Below are positions 16,176 to 24,781 of a DNA stretch of 64,000 nt, one piece after another. The stretch's first letter is position 1; each line of letters starts with the position of its first letter. The notes beneath the pieces were generated by a model that saw only the letters and a program-made list of their open reading frames with translations, was not told where the DNA came from and ran no database searches. Position numbers and translations under genes: made by a program. Origin of the DNA: Ensifer aridi (GTDB lineage Bacteria > Pseudomonadota > Alphaproteobacteria > Rhizobiales > Rhizobiaceae); NCBI RefSeq assembly GCF_002078505.1, contig NZ_LUAV01000032.1, positions 62,001 to 126,000 on the forward strand, read 5' to 3'.

Positions 16176-17927
16176 TTGGAACGCCGCCTCGCCGCCATTA
16201 TGGCCTCCGATGTCGTTGGCTACTCGCGTCTGATCCGGACTGACGAGGAGGGGACGCTCGCGGCCCTCAAGTCGCTGCGCACTGACCTCATTGGTCCGAA
16301 AATCGCGGAACATCACGGGCGTATCGTCAAGCTCATGGGTGATGGGTTGCTGGCGGAGTTCCCGAGCGTCGTGGAGGCTGTACGGGCTGCCACCGAAATC
16401 CAGCAGGCGATCGCTGATCGCAATGTTGCCCTGCCAGAAGGGCAGGGCATCGAGTTCCGCATCGGCATCAATCTGGGTGATGTGGCCATCGACGGCGAGG
16501 ACATTTATGGCGACGGGGTCAATGTCGCAGCCCGTCTCGAGGCGATGGCCGAGCCGGGCGGAGTCTACGTTTCCGCGGCCGTCCACGACCAGGTGCGTGA
16601 TCGCCTCGGGCTTCAGTTCGAGGACCTCGGAAAGCAGCAGGTCAAGAACATCGATCGGCCGGTTCGTGTTTGGCGCTGGCTGCGCGAAGCCGCCGCGACC
16701 GGTCCCAAGGTCGTGCGGACGGAAAGGGCCGTGCCGGACAGGCGATCGATCGTTGTCCTCCCCTTCAACAATATGAGCCGCGATGCCGATCAGGAGTATT
16801 TCAGCGACGGGATAACCGAGGATATCATTACCGATCTCAGCAAGGTCTCCGCTTTGTTCGTCATCGCGCGCAATTCGGCGTTCGTCTACAAGGACAAGGC
16901 GTTTAGCGTCCCTCACGTCTGCCGTGAGCTCGGCGTCAAGTTCGCGCTAGAGGGTAGCATTCGCAAGGCGGGCAACCGGGTTCGCGTCACCGCTCAGCTG
17001 ATCGACGGATCGAGCGGCGGCCATATCTGGGCTGAGCGTTACGACCGCGAGCTCACCGATATCTTCGAGGTCCAAGACGATATCACGCAGCAGATCGTGA
17101 CGGCCTTAAAGGTCACGCTGAGTGAAGCGGAAAAATCGCGCATCGCCGAGGCCGGCACGAAGGACACCGACGCCCATGATCTGTTCCTGAAGGGGCGGGA
17201 ATTGCTCCGCGGCGTCAAGAAAGATCGCGAGATGTTCGATCAGGCAACGGGGTGCTTTCTACGGGCGATCGAGCTCGATCCGAACTATGCCTCCCCCTTT
17301 GCCGGCCTGGGCATGGCCTATGTGCTCGATTATCAGAACCACTGGAGCGAGGCGCCCGAGACCTCCCTCGACCAAGCGGCGCGCTTCGTAAGCGAGGCGA
17401 TCGACAGGGACGAGCAGGACCCTTACGCTCACTACGTCGCTTCCCTCGTCGCCATGTTCAGGAAGGATTATCAGCGGTGCGCCGAGGAAGCGGACCACGC
17501 ACTGACGCTCAACCCCAACTTCGCTCCCGCCCTCAACGCCCGCGGCATCGTGCACATCTACTCGGGGCAGCCGGAAAAGGCGATTGCTTATATAGAGCGA
17601 GCCATGCGCCTCGATCCCGCACAGCAGCAGCAGTATCTGCATTTTCTCGGCACAGCCTATTTCGTGGCCGGCGACTACGAGAAGGCGGCGGCGCTCTTCA
17701 GCGACAGGATCGCTGTCAATCCGAGCACCGATCTGTCGCGCGCTTTTCTCGCGTCGGCGTTGGGCCATCTGGGCAGACTTGAGGGTGCCCGCGAGCTTTG
17801 GCGCGAGCTCAAGGAGATCAATCCGAAATACTCGCATGCAGAGCATATCGGCCGCTTGCCATTCCGCGATCCTTCGGATGCCGAGAAGTTCACCGACGGC
17901 CTGCGCAAGGCGGGCCTGGTGGAGTGA
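16176..17927 (+). CDS. Class III adenylate/guanylate cyclase with TolB-like and TPR domains
   Basis: A 583-residue soluble protein. Residues 1-170 are a class III cyclase domain with both metal-binding aspartates (D12 in MASDVVGYS, D56 in MGDGLLAEF) and the EFRIGINLGDV and GDGVNVAARLEAMAEPGG motifs. Residues 185-310 are the TolB-like region common in rhizobial cyclases (IVVLPFNNMSRDADQEYFSD, VIARNSAFVYKD). Several TPR repeats fill the rest. TTG at 16176 is used because the family starts with ERRLAAI. It makes cAMP (or cGMP). The closest relative in the window is the winged-helix protein at 24782, which shares the TolB-TPR part. Confidence 0.92.
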   Translation: MERRLAAIMASDVVGYSRLIRTDEEGTLAALKSLRTDLIGPKIAEHHGRIVKLMGDGLLAEFPSVVEAVRAATEIQQAIADRNVALPEGQGIEFRIGINLGDVAIDGEDIYGDGVNVAARLEAMAEPGGVYVSAAVHDQVRDRLGLQFEDLGKQQVKNIDRPVRVWRWLREAAATGPKVVRTERAVPDRRSIVVLPFNNMSRDADQEYFSDGITEDIITDLSKVSALFVIARNSAFVYKDKAFSVPHVCRELGVKFALEGSIRKAGNRVRVTAQLIDGSSGGHIWAERYDRELTDIFEVQDDITQQIVTALKVTLSEAEKSRIAEAGTKDTDAHDLFLKGRELLRGVKKDREMFDQATGCFLRAIELDPNYASPFAGLGMAYVLDYQNHWSEAPETSLDQAARFVSEAIDRDEQDPYAHYVASLVAMFRKDYQRCAEEADHALTLNPNFAPALNARGIVHIYSGQPEKAIAYIERAMRLDPAQQQQYLHFLGTAYFVAGDYEKAAALFSDRIAVNPSTDLSRAFLASALGHLGRLEGARELWRELKEINPKYSHAEHIGRLPFRDPSDAEKFTDGLRKAGLVE

Positions 17928-17966
17928 GTCGCCGCCAAGTCGCTTGCAGGGGAGGCCCTGTGGATT

Positions 17967-19007
17967 TCAGCGGCGCGGTTGCGCGTAGTCAGGGATCCTG
18001 AAGCGCCGGCGATAGCTGCCGGGCGTAAGCCCGGTGACGCGCTTGAAAAGGCGGCGGAAGAACGCTGGCTCCTCGTAACCGACTTGCCAACTGATTTCAT
18101 CGACCGAGGCCTCGGTGCGCTCGAGCCGGCGTTTCGCCTCCTCAATCCGCAGGCGCTGCACATAGGCGATCGGGCTCATTCCGGTCGCGCCGGTGAAACG
18201 GCGCTTGAAGGTGCGTTCGCTGAGGCCGGCGTTGCGGATCATCTCTTCAAGCGGATTGGCGACCGAGAAATGCGTGGCGACCCAGTCCTGCGCTGCGCGG
18301 ACGGCGAGATCGCCATGGTCGTTGCGTCCCTCGAAGACGATGTAGGGGGCGAGGCCGTCCTGGTGCCACTGGAGAGCGAAGAAGCGCGCCACGGCCTGCG
18401 CCGCGGTGGCGCCCGCATGGCGGGCGATGAGATAGAGAACCAGGTCGTGCCAGGTCATCGAAGCGCCGGACGTGATCAGCTCCTCGCGGTTGCCGGCGAC
18501 GACGAGAACGCGCTCCGGCTCGATCGGCACGTCCGGAAAGCTCTCTTTGAAGAGGCGTGCATAACCGAAATGGACCGTCGTATTCACCCCGTCAAACAGC
18601 CCGGTTTCCGCAAGCAGAAAGAGTCCCGAACAGGCGGAGCATAGGAGGGCGCCCCGGCGGTGCATGGCGTGGAGCCACTCGACGAGCTCGGGATAGCGGC
18701 CCTTCCGCCAGCCTTCCGGCCCGATGAGCACCGAGGGAACGATGATGATGTCGGTCGCTTCGAGAGAGGCGATGCTGCGCTGGACCGTAACGGGCATCCG
18801 GCTCGCGAGCTCCAGCGGACCCTGCTGCAATCCCACGATCTCGACCCGAAACGGCGGCTCGTTCGCCGCGTTGCCCGGTTGCGGCACGATGGCGAAGGCG
18901 TTCATTACGTCGAAAATTCCGGTCAGCGTCGAAACCGCCGCCTCGGGAATCGCGACGAGGCTCACATGGAACGGCTCCGAGCCGGTCTGGGTTGTCTGAC
19001 GTGGCAT
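17967..19007 (-). CDS. GlxA family AraC-type regulator (DJ-1/PfpI plus HTH)
   Basis: A 346-residue regulator. An N-terminal class I glutamine amidotransferase-like (DJ-1/PfpI) domain carries the nucleophile-elbow CSACSGLFLLAETGL. A C-terminal AraC domain has two helix-turn-helices (GLSERTFKRRFTGATGMSPI, VDEISWQVGYEEPAFFRRLF). The start at 19007 (MPRQTTQTG) matches the family; longer frames add junk. It is divergent from the methyltransferase at 19256, which it probably controls. The signal is unknown. Confidence 0.9.
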   Translation of the reverse strand: MPRQTTQTGSEPFHVSLVAIPEAAVSTLTGIFDVMNAFAIVPQPGNAANEPPFRVEIVGLQQGPLELASRMPVTVQRSIASLEATDIIIVPSVLIGPEGWRKGRYPELVEWLHAMHRRGALLCSACSGLFLLAETGLFDGVNTTVHFGYARLFKESFPDVPIEPERVLVVAGNREELITSGASMTWHDLVLYLIARHAGATAAQAVARFFALQWHQDGLAPYIVFEGRNDHGDLAVRAAQDWVATHFSVANPLEEMIRNAGLSERTFKRRFTGATGMSPIAYVQRLRIEEAKRRLERTEASVDEISWQVGYEEPAFFRRLFKRVTGLTPGSYRRRFRIPDYAQPRR

Positions 19008-19255
19008 TTCAAATCCCCGGCTGCCGACAGCGCCGTAGATCTTATCAGACGCACAAAGGTCGCTATAGCACTTTGGAACGTGCAGCAAGAACGACGCTTC
19101 GACAAGGAGCGGTGCCAAATCCGCCTCGGCAGATGAATGATCCTTTTGATAGGTCCAGTGGCGCAAGCGGCCCGATTCTGGACAGTTCGGCTCTGCCCTT
19201 TGCCCATCAGTGCTGCGATCCTCCGCATCCATAATCTTGAGCAGGAGAGACGAAC

Positions 19256-20332
19256 ATGGCACATACCCAAAGCAGGACAGCCGATGCGGCGAAACTCGAC
19301 CAGATCGTCACGCGCGCGATCGGTGACCTCTCGGCCGGCTACGGCGGCGTGATGGTGAGCCTCGGCCACAGGCTCGGTCTTTACAAGGCGATGGTGGAAG
19401 CCGGCCCGCTTACTTCCCGGGAACTCGCAAGCCGCGCCGGCTGCGCCGAACGCTATGTGCGCGAATGGCTCGGCTCGCAGGTTGCGGGCGGCTACGTCGC
19501 CTATCATGCGATCAGCGATACCTATGAGCTGACGCCGGAACAGGCGCTTGTCCTTGCCGATGAGGACAGCCCCTATTTCATCCCCAATGCCTGGGCGGTT
19601 CCGGCTTCCATGTGGTCGGACGAGGAGAAGGCAATGGAGGCTTTCCGGACCGGCAAGGGCATTGCCTGGGGCGATCATGACAGGCGGCTTTTCTGCGGCG
19701 TCGCAGCCTTCTATCGCAATGCCTACAGGGCGAGCCTGGTTCCTGAGTGGCTGCCGGCCCTCGATGGGGTGGTGGAGAAGCTCCGGGCCGGCGCGCTCGT
19801 GGCGGATGTCGGTTGCGGTCATGGCCACTCGACCGTCCTCATGGCCGAGGCCTTTCCCGCCTCCGAGTTCCTCGGCTTCGATACGCACCAGGAGTCGGTG
19901 ACGGAGGCGCGGAAGATCGCAGCCGAGGCGGGAGTTGCGCAACGGACGGCCTTTACCACCGCGCGCGCGGACGACTACCCCGGCGCGGGCTACGACCTGA
20001 TCTGCTTTTTCGACTGCCTGCACGACATGGGCGATCCGGTCGCCGCGGCGGCACATGCGGCGAAAGCGATTGCGCCCGGCGGCACCGTGATGCTCGTCGA
20101 GCCTTTTGCCCATGACCATGTCGAAGACAACGTCTCGCCGGTCGCCCGGATCTATTATGCGGCCTCGACGACGATCTGCTGCGCACACGCGATCTCCGAC
20201 GGCGGCCGCATGGTGCTCGGTGCCCAGGCCGGCGAAGCACGCTTGGCGGATGTGTTCCGCAAGGCGGGCTTCACCCATTTCCGCCGGGCGCTGGAGACGC
20301 CGTTCAACCTGATCCTCGAGGCGCGGCTCTGA
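19256..20332 (+). CDS. Class I SAM-dependent methyltransferase with N-terminal winged helix
   Basis: A 358-residue enzyme. The N-terminal winged-helix dimerisation-like part (LGHRLGLYKAMVEAGPLTSR, ELASRAGCAERYVREWLG) precedes a Rossmann methyltransferase domain with motif I VADVGCGHGHSTVLM and a post-motif FLGFDTHQESV. It resembles the class found beside GlxA-type regulators in proteobacteria. ATG at 19256 has an AGGAGAG site. The substrate is unknown. A GC-rich hairpin follows. Confidence 0.88.
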   Translation: MAHTQSRTADAAKLDQIVTRAIGDLSAGYGGVMVSLGHRLGLYKAMVEAGPLTSRELASRAGCAERYVREWLGSQVAGGYVAYHAISDTYELTPEQALVLADEDSPYFIPNAWAVPASMWSDEEKAMEAFRTGKGIAWGDHDRRLFCGVAAFYRNAYRASLVPEWLPALDGVVEKLRAGALVADVGCGHGHSTVLMAEAFPASEFLGFDTHQESVTEARKIAAEAGVAQRTAFTTARADDYPGAGYDLICFFDCLHDMGDPVAAAAHAAKAIAPGGTVMLVEPFAHDHVEDNVSPVARIYYAASTTICCAHAISDGGRMVLGAQAGEARLADVFRKAGFTHFRRALETPFNLILEARL

Positions 20333-20360
20333 GCCGCGCCACTGTCCGAACTCGGCTGGT

Positions 20361-20379
20361 GCCCCGGACATTCCGGGGC
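20361..20379. terminator. Hairpin between convergent genes
   Basis: GCCCCGG (20361-20367), loop acatt, CCGGGGC (20373-20379): a perfect 7-bp GC stem in the 100-bp gap between the convergent methyltransferase and MFS genes. No T run is present; it could act for both directions. Confidence 0.5.
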
Positions 20380-20434
20380 TCGGTTCTTGGCAGGACAACC
20401 GCAAAGGGTAGATTGGGCGGCTCTAAGCTTCCGA

Positions 20435-22111
20435 CTACCTTACGCGACTATCTACGCCTGCAAGCCGATGGCGACACACCGGCAATGACGTTGGGAACGC
20501 CTGCTGCGGTTCGCTCGTCTTGAGCAACCGCGCGGCGCGTGCTTTCGCGTGCCGGGAGAGTGCGATCTTGATGGCGACCAGCACCGGGGCGGCGATCACA
20601 AAGAGCAGGGCGACGGCGTTGAATGCCGTGTCGAAGGCAATCACGGTGGACTGACCTGTCACGGCCCGGCCGAGAAGGCTGGTTGCTGCGCGGCTCGCGG
20701 CCGCTGCGTCCATCCCTTTCGCCGTCAGCATGGCTGTCGTCGTCGTCAGCCGCTCGATGACCGCGGTCCCTCCTGCAGTGATGTTAGCGCCGAGGACCGC
20801 GACATTGGCGGCAACGTTATGGTCGATCAGCGTCTGGAGTGCGGCGACCCCGATAAGACCACCAAGCTGGCGACCCGTATTGAAGAGGCCGATTCCGGAC
20901 GCGAGATTTCGGCTGTTGAGCTTGCCGAAAGCGATCAAAGTGATCGATAGAAACAGGAAGCCCAGGCCGAAGCCGCGCAGCAGGATCGCCGCCATCATGT
21001 CGTCGGCGCCGCTCTCGCTGGTCGAGCCGGAGAGCATCCACATCGCAACCATGATCATCAGGATGCCAAACGGAACCGTGGCGACCGGAGGAACGTGGCG
21101 CACCTGCATGAGAAAGGCGGCAATCGATAGCGAGCCGATGAACAGCGCGCCGCTCGGCAACAGGAGCAGGCCGGCATCGGTCGGTGTGAAGGCAAGGACG
21201 GACACGGCAAAGGAGGGAATCAGGAAGGCGCTGCCGAACAAGGCGGCGCCGGCGACGAAACTGACGACGAAGGCGAAAGAGAAATCCTCCGACTTGAACA
21301 GGGTGAAGTCGATGAGGCCCTGGCCTTTCGCCGACACCTGCTGACCGAGAAATGCTATGAGAGTGGCCGCGCCGATCACCGTCAGCCACAGGATGTGCGG
21401 TTCTTCGAACCAGTCCCATCGGCTGCCTTGGCTAAAGACGTAGGTGAAGCAGAAAAGCGTGATGGAGATCAGCGAGAAGCCGATCCAATCGAACCGACGG
21501 GGCGCGGTCTTAAGGGGCATCGGCGCGTCGGCGATCAGCAGCAGTCCAACAGCCGTGAGCGCCACCGGAACGACGCTGAAGAAGATCCATGTCGAGGACT
21601 GGCTATCGAGCAACCACCCCTGAAGGGCTGGCGCGATCGTCGCGGGAGCGACAACGGACCCCATCGCGAACAGGGCTTGCAGCAGCGGTTGGCGGGATCG
21701 CGGATAGGCGTGGAAAATGAGCGCCTGGCCGCCGACCAGCAGGGTGCCACCGGAGAAGCCCTGAATAATTCGAAGCGCGACCAGCAGGTCCAGCCGAGCC
21801 GTGATGGCGGCAATGCCGCACGCCATGCCCATGGCAAGCGTTGAGCCAATGATCAGGCTCAGCGGATTGAGACGGTTCATCAGCCAAGGGGCGGCCATGA
21901 ATCCGATGAGCTTGAGAGCGGTGTATCCGACATCGAGCCAGGCGAACTCATCGGGAGTTGCGTATGTGTCGCCGATGATGTCGCCGCGTCCGAGCGACAG
22001 CACGGTGCTGGCGATCGCCTCCGTCAGCGTGGCAAGCACGATACCCGTGACAAGAAGGACGCCGGTCGTCGATCTGTCGCGGCTCGCAGTGGTGGCGATG
22101 GCCGTAGTCAT
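20435..22111 (-). CDS. MFS drug exporter, DHA2/EmrB-like
   Basis: A 558-residue membrane protein with about 14 predicted helices and an MFS motif region (ALRIIQGFSGGTLLVGGQ). It is the inner-membrane pump of a tripartite efflux system. Its ATG overlaps the HlyD stop (ATGA at 22108-22111), showing co-translation with the adaptor. The last 40 residues (SRHAKARAARLLKTSEPQQ onward) are hydrophilic. The substrate is unknown. No outer-membrane channel gene is in the cluster. Confidence 0.92.
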   Translation of the reverse strand: MTTAIATTASRDRSTTGVLLVTGIVLATLTEAIASTVLSLGRGDIIGDTYATPDEFAWLDVGYTALKLIGFMAAPWLMNRLNPLSLIIGSTLAMGMACGIAAITARLDLLVALRIIQGFSGGTLLVGGQALIFHAYPRSRQPLLQALFAMGSVVAPATIAPALQGWLLDSQSSTWIFFSVVPVALTAVGLLLIADAPMPLKTAPRRFDWIGFSLISITLFCFTYVFSQGSRWDWFEEPHILWLTVIGAATLIAFLGQQVSAKGQGLIDFTLFKSEDFSFAFVVSFVAGAALFGSAFLIPSFAVSVLAFTPTDAGLLLLPSGALFIGSLSIAAFLMQVRHVPPVATVPFGILMIMVAMWMLSGSTSESGADDMMAAILLRGFGLGFLFLSITLIAFGKLNSRNLASGIGLFNTGRQLGGLIGVAALQTLIDHNVAANVAVLGANITAGGTAVIERLTTTTAMLTAKGMDAAAASRAATSLLGRAVTGQSTVIAFDTAFNAVALLFVIAAPVLVAIKIALSRHAKARAARLLKTSEPQQAFPTSLPVCRHRLAGVDSRVR

Positions 22112-23286
22112 GAGCCGCTCGCCAGGTCAACCTCGACGCGCGCGGACAGGCCGGGCACGAGGCGGCCCGTCAACGGATTGCTGGCAAAGCGGATCTTGAC
22201 CGGGACGCGCTGGACGACGCGAACGAAGTTCCCTGTTGCATTGTCTGCGGGGAGCAAGCTGAAGGCAGACCCGCTGCCGGGCGCAAAGCTGTCGACCACG
22301 CCTTCCAGGGCACCGCTCGGGTAGCCGTCGATGGTGACACGAACGCGCTGGCCGGGCTTGATATGTTCGAGTTGGGTTTCCTTGAAATTCGCGACAAGCC
22401 AGACATCCTTGACCGGAACGATATCGAGCAGGGAGACGCCCGGTGTCACAAACCGGCCGATGCGGACCTGGCGGTTGCCGATGACGCCGCCGACAGGTGC
22501 ACGTACCACGGTGCTGTCGAGATCGATCTCAGCGAGATCTCGCGCGGCTTCCGCCTGGGCCACGGCAGCGACGGCCGCTTCGCGCTGGGCGGCAAGGACA
22601 GCGAGGCGTTGCTGCTGAGCCTCGACCGTTGCGGAGGCGGCCGACACGCTCGCCTCGGCTCTCGATCGCGCCGCCTCGCTTTCATCGACATGGGCCTGGC
22701 TGATGGTGTTGCTGCGGATAAGTTCGCGGCGGCGCTCGTGGTCCTTGGTGGCCAGATCGAGCTCGGCCACGGCCGAACGTCTCTGGGCGTCGGCCTGCCG
22801 AATGAGGGCATGCTGAAGCTCGGTCTCCGCATGGACATTGATGAGGCGCGCCTGGGCAGCCTCGACATTGGCCACGGCTTGCTGAAGCCGTGCTCGGTAG
22901 TCCCTGTCGTCGATCCGGAACAGGACGTCACCCGCACGGACGGTCTGGTTGTCCTCAACCTCCACGGCCGTTACATAGCCCGCAACCTTTGGAGCGAGCG
23001 AGGTCACGTCGCCGCGGATATAGGCGTTGTCGGTCGACGCGACGCCGCTCGGACGAGCCCAGGCCCATCCGCCAGCGACGGCCGCCACGGCGCCGACGCA
23101 CAGAGCCAAGCCGATCATCTTTCTCTTTTTCGGTTGCGCCACGGCGACACCGATGGCGGAATTTCCGCCGGTGACGAAGGCGACCTTGTCCTCGAGCGAG
23201 TCCATTTTCTCGATCCTCTTGAATGCCGCTAGCCGGGAAGCAGCCCTGGCCTCGCCAGGGCTGCCGATCGAAGTGCGTTCGTTCAT
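22108..23286 (-). CDS. HlyD/EmrA-type membrane fusion protein with an SDR-like N-terminal leader
   Basis: The adaptor proper starts near PKKRKMIGLALCVGAVAAV, a single transmembrane helix, followed by lipoyl/barrel-sandwich halves, long coiled coil (residues about 130-250) and beta-barrel (VRAPVGGVIGNRQVRIGRF). Before it stand about 55 residues, including MDSLEDKVAFVTGGNSAIG, a copy of a short-chain dehydrogenase nucleotide-binding start. ATG at 23286 overlaps the cupin stop (ATGA); ATG at 23205 begins the dehydrogenase-like part. Its stop overlaps the MFS start. The leader is not needed for an adaptor and looks like a deletion fusion. Confidence 0.88.
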   Translation of the reverse strand: MNERTSIGSPGEARAASRLAAFKRIEKMDSLEDKVAFVTGGNSAIGVAVAQPKKRKMIGLALCVGAVAAVAGGWAWARPSGVASTDNAYIRGDVTSLAPKVAGYVTAVEVEDNQTVRAGDVLFRIDDRDYRARLQQAVANVEAAQARLINVHAETELQHALIRQADAQRRSAVAELDLATKDHERRRELIRSNTISQAHVDESEAARSRAEASVSAASATVEAQQQRLAVLAAQREAAVAAVAQAEAARDLAEIDLDSTVVRAPVGGVIGNRQVRIGRFVTPGVSLLDIVPVKDVWLVANFKETQLEHIKPGQRVRVTIDGYPSGALEGVVDSFAPGSGSAFSLLPADNATGNFVRVVQRVPVKIRFASNPLTGRLVPGLSARVEVDLASGS

Positions 23287-23696
23287 TGCCCGATGGGCGT
23301 CGTCAGTTCCTTTTCGTCGGTGTCGAGGACAAACACCGCCAGCAGCCGCGCAGGCTCCGTGTCGCTGGCATTTGCGCTTACCTCATGATGGGAGCCTGGA
23401 TCTTCGTAGAAGTTTTCGCCGACCTGATAGACCTTTTCCGGCGAACCGTTGACGCTGCTGCGGATCGCTCCCTCGAGCACCGTCGCATAGATGAAGGCGG
23501 ACTTGGGGTGCGTGTGCGCGGGCGATCCTCCGCCGGGCCCGTATTCCACCAGCACGCCCTTCATGCTCTTGCCGGGGACGTTCGGAAGGGGGTGGTCGAA
23601 TACGACCGTCACCTTGCCCGCGGGCCGGTCGCCGGCCGAAGCTGCGGTTATCGAGAGGGCTGCGAAGGCAGCGGCCGTGAGAAATCGTGTGAACAT
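23283..23696 (-). CDS. Exported cupin-domain protein
   Basis: A 137-residue protein with a signal peptide (MFTRFLTAAAFAALSITAAS) and one cupin barrel: metal-type motif 1 SPAHTHPKSAFIYATVLEGAI and motif 2 YEDPGSHHEVSAN. It is located in the periplasm and probably binds a metal. It is the second gene of the NmrA-cupin-HlyD-MFS run, 79 bp after NmrA, and overlaps the next gene by 4 bp. Its link with an exporter and a reductase suggests stress or xenobiotic handling, an inference. Confidence 0.85.
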   Translation of the reverse strand: MFTRFLTAAAFAALSITAASAGDRPAGKVTVVFDHPLPNVPGKSMKGVLVEYGPGGGSPAHTHPKSAFIYATVLEGAIRSSVNGSPEKVYQVGENFYEDPGSHHEVSANASDTEPARLLAVFVLDTDEKELTTPIGQ

Positions 23697-23775
23697 TGTA
23701 AGTCTCCTTCGAGAGTATTTGTCGTGAAGGCGAGGCCCGGTGCCGGCCCGATGCTTTCTGATCTGGCCCTTGGGC

Positions 23776-24525
23776 TTAGCGCGCTTGCTGACCGACCCAA
23801 TCCTCGAAGCGGATCGCGCCGATGCGTGCGTTGACGCCCGGGGTCAGCGATTGATCGTCGAGAACGGAGCCGAAGTAGCGTGCGTGGACATCCGGCACGA
23901 CCTTGCGCGTGTCCTGCGTTGCGCGCAGGTAGCGCCTGACCACTTCGTCGAGCGGGATCGCCTCAGGGCCGGCGACTTCGACGGTGCCGTTGACTGGCGG
24001 CGCGACCGCGACATCGGCGAGCGCCGCCGCCACGTCGTCCGAGGCGATCGGCTGGAACAGCGCCGGCGACACGCGAATCTCGTCGTCGACCGTCCCCGCC
24101 TGCGCGATGCCGCCGACAAACTCGAAGAACTGCGTGGCACGCAGGATCGTGTAGGGAATGCCGGACGCCTTGATGAGGTTTTCCTGCGCAACCTTCGCCC
24201 GGAAATAGCCGTTGTCGGGAAGCCGTTCGCTACCGACGATCGAGAGGGCAACATGATGGCGGACGCCGGCGGCCGCTTCCGCAGCGAGCAGGTTACGGCC
24301 CGACGTCTCGAAGAACTCGAGGACGGCCTTGTCTTCCCAAACCGGCGCGTTCGCCACGTCGACAACGATCTGGGCTCCATCCATCGCTTCAGCCAGTCCT
24401 TCGCGGGTGATGGTGTTCACGCCCGTGTTGGGGGCGGCTGCGAGCACGTCATGGCCGCGCTCGCGGAGGTTCTTCACAAGCTTCGATCCAATGAGGCCGG
24501 TGCCTCCGATGACGACGATCTTCAT
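23776..24525 (-). CDS. NmrA-like NAD(P)-binding oxidoreductase (atypical SDR)
   Basis: A 249-residue Rossmann protein starting MKIVVIGGTGLIGSKLV with the GGTGxIG nucleotide motif, then AAAPNTGVNTITREGLAEAM and a YFRAKVAQENLIKASGIPYT block as in NmrA/SDR_a5 reductases. ATG at 24525 follows GGAGAGAA. It heads a minus-strand operon with cupin, HlyD and MFS genes and is divergent from the winged-helix-TPR protein at 24782, its probable regulator. Confidence 0.88.
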   Translation of the reverse strand: MKIVVIGGTGLIGSKLVKNLRERGHDVLAAAPNTGVNTITREGLAEAMDGAQIVVDVANAPVWEDKAVLEFFETSGRNLLAAEAAAGVRHHVALSIVGSERLPDNGYFRAKVAQENLIKASGIPYTILRATQFFEFVGGIAQAGTVDDEIRVSPALFQPIASDDVAAALADVAVAPPVNGTVEVAGPEAIPLDEVVRRYLRATQDTRKVVPDVHARYFGSVLDDQSLTPGVNARIGAIRFEDWVGQQAR

Positions 24526-24600
24526 GGGTTCTCTCCACTTCTCTCGACCGCAACCATTGCCGTCGATGTGGATGGAGAGTGCCTGCGCGCTTGAGGGAAG

Positions 24601-24633
24601 TCCCTGTGACGGGCTTGAATTGCCCTTCAGGGA
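24601..24633. promoter_or_regulatory. Nested inverted repeat in the divergent promoter
   Basis: TCCCTG-tgac-GGGC-ttgaatt-GCCC-tt-CAGGGA spans 24601-24633 and lies in the 256-bp gap between the NmrA operon and the winged-helix regulator. The symmetry suggests a regulator site; the protein is not proven. Confidence 0.5.
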
Positions 24634-24781
24634 AGCTTGGTTTTTCGTCCAAAGGAACAGTTGTTTCGACCGGCATCCCTTGCCGCGGACGATGCAGCCA
24701 GTTACCCACTGCCGTGTTATGAATGTCAGATACCATTCGCCGGTTGCCTCGGACACGTAGCCGACGGCGCTCGGCCAGGGG

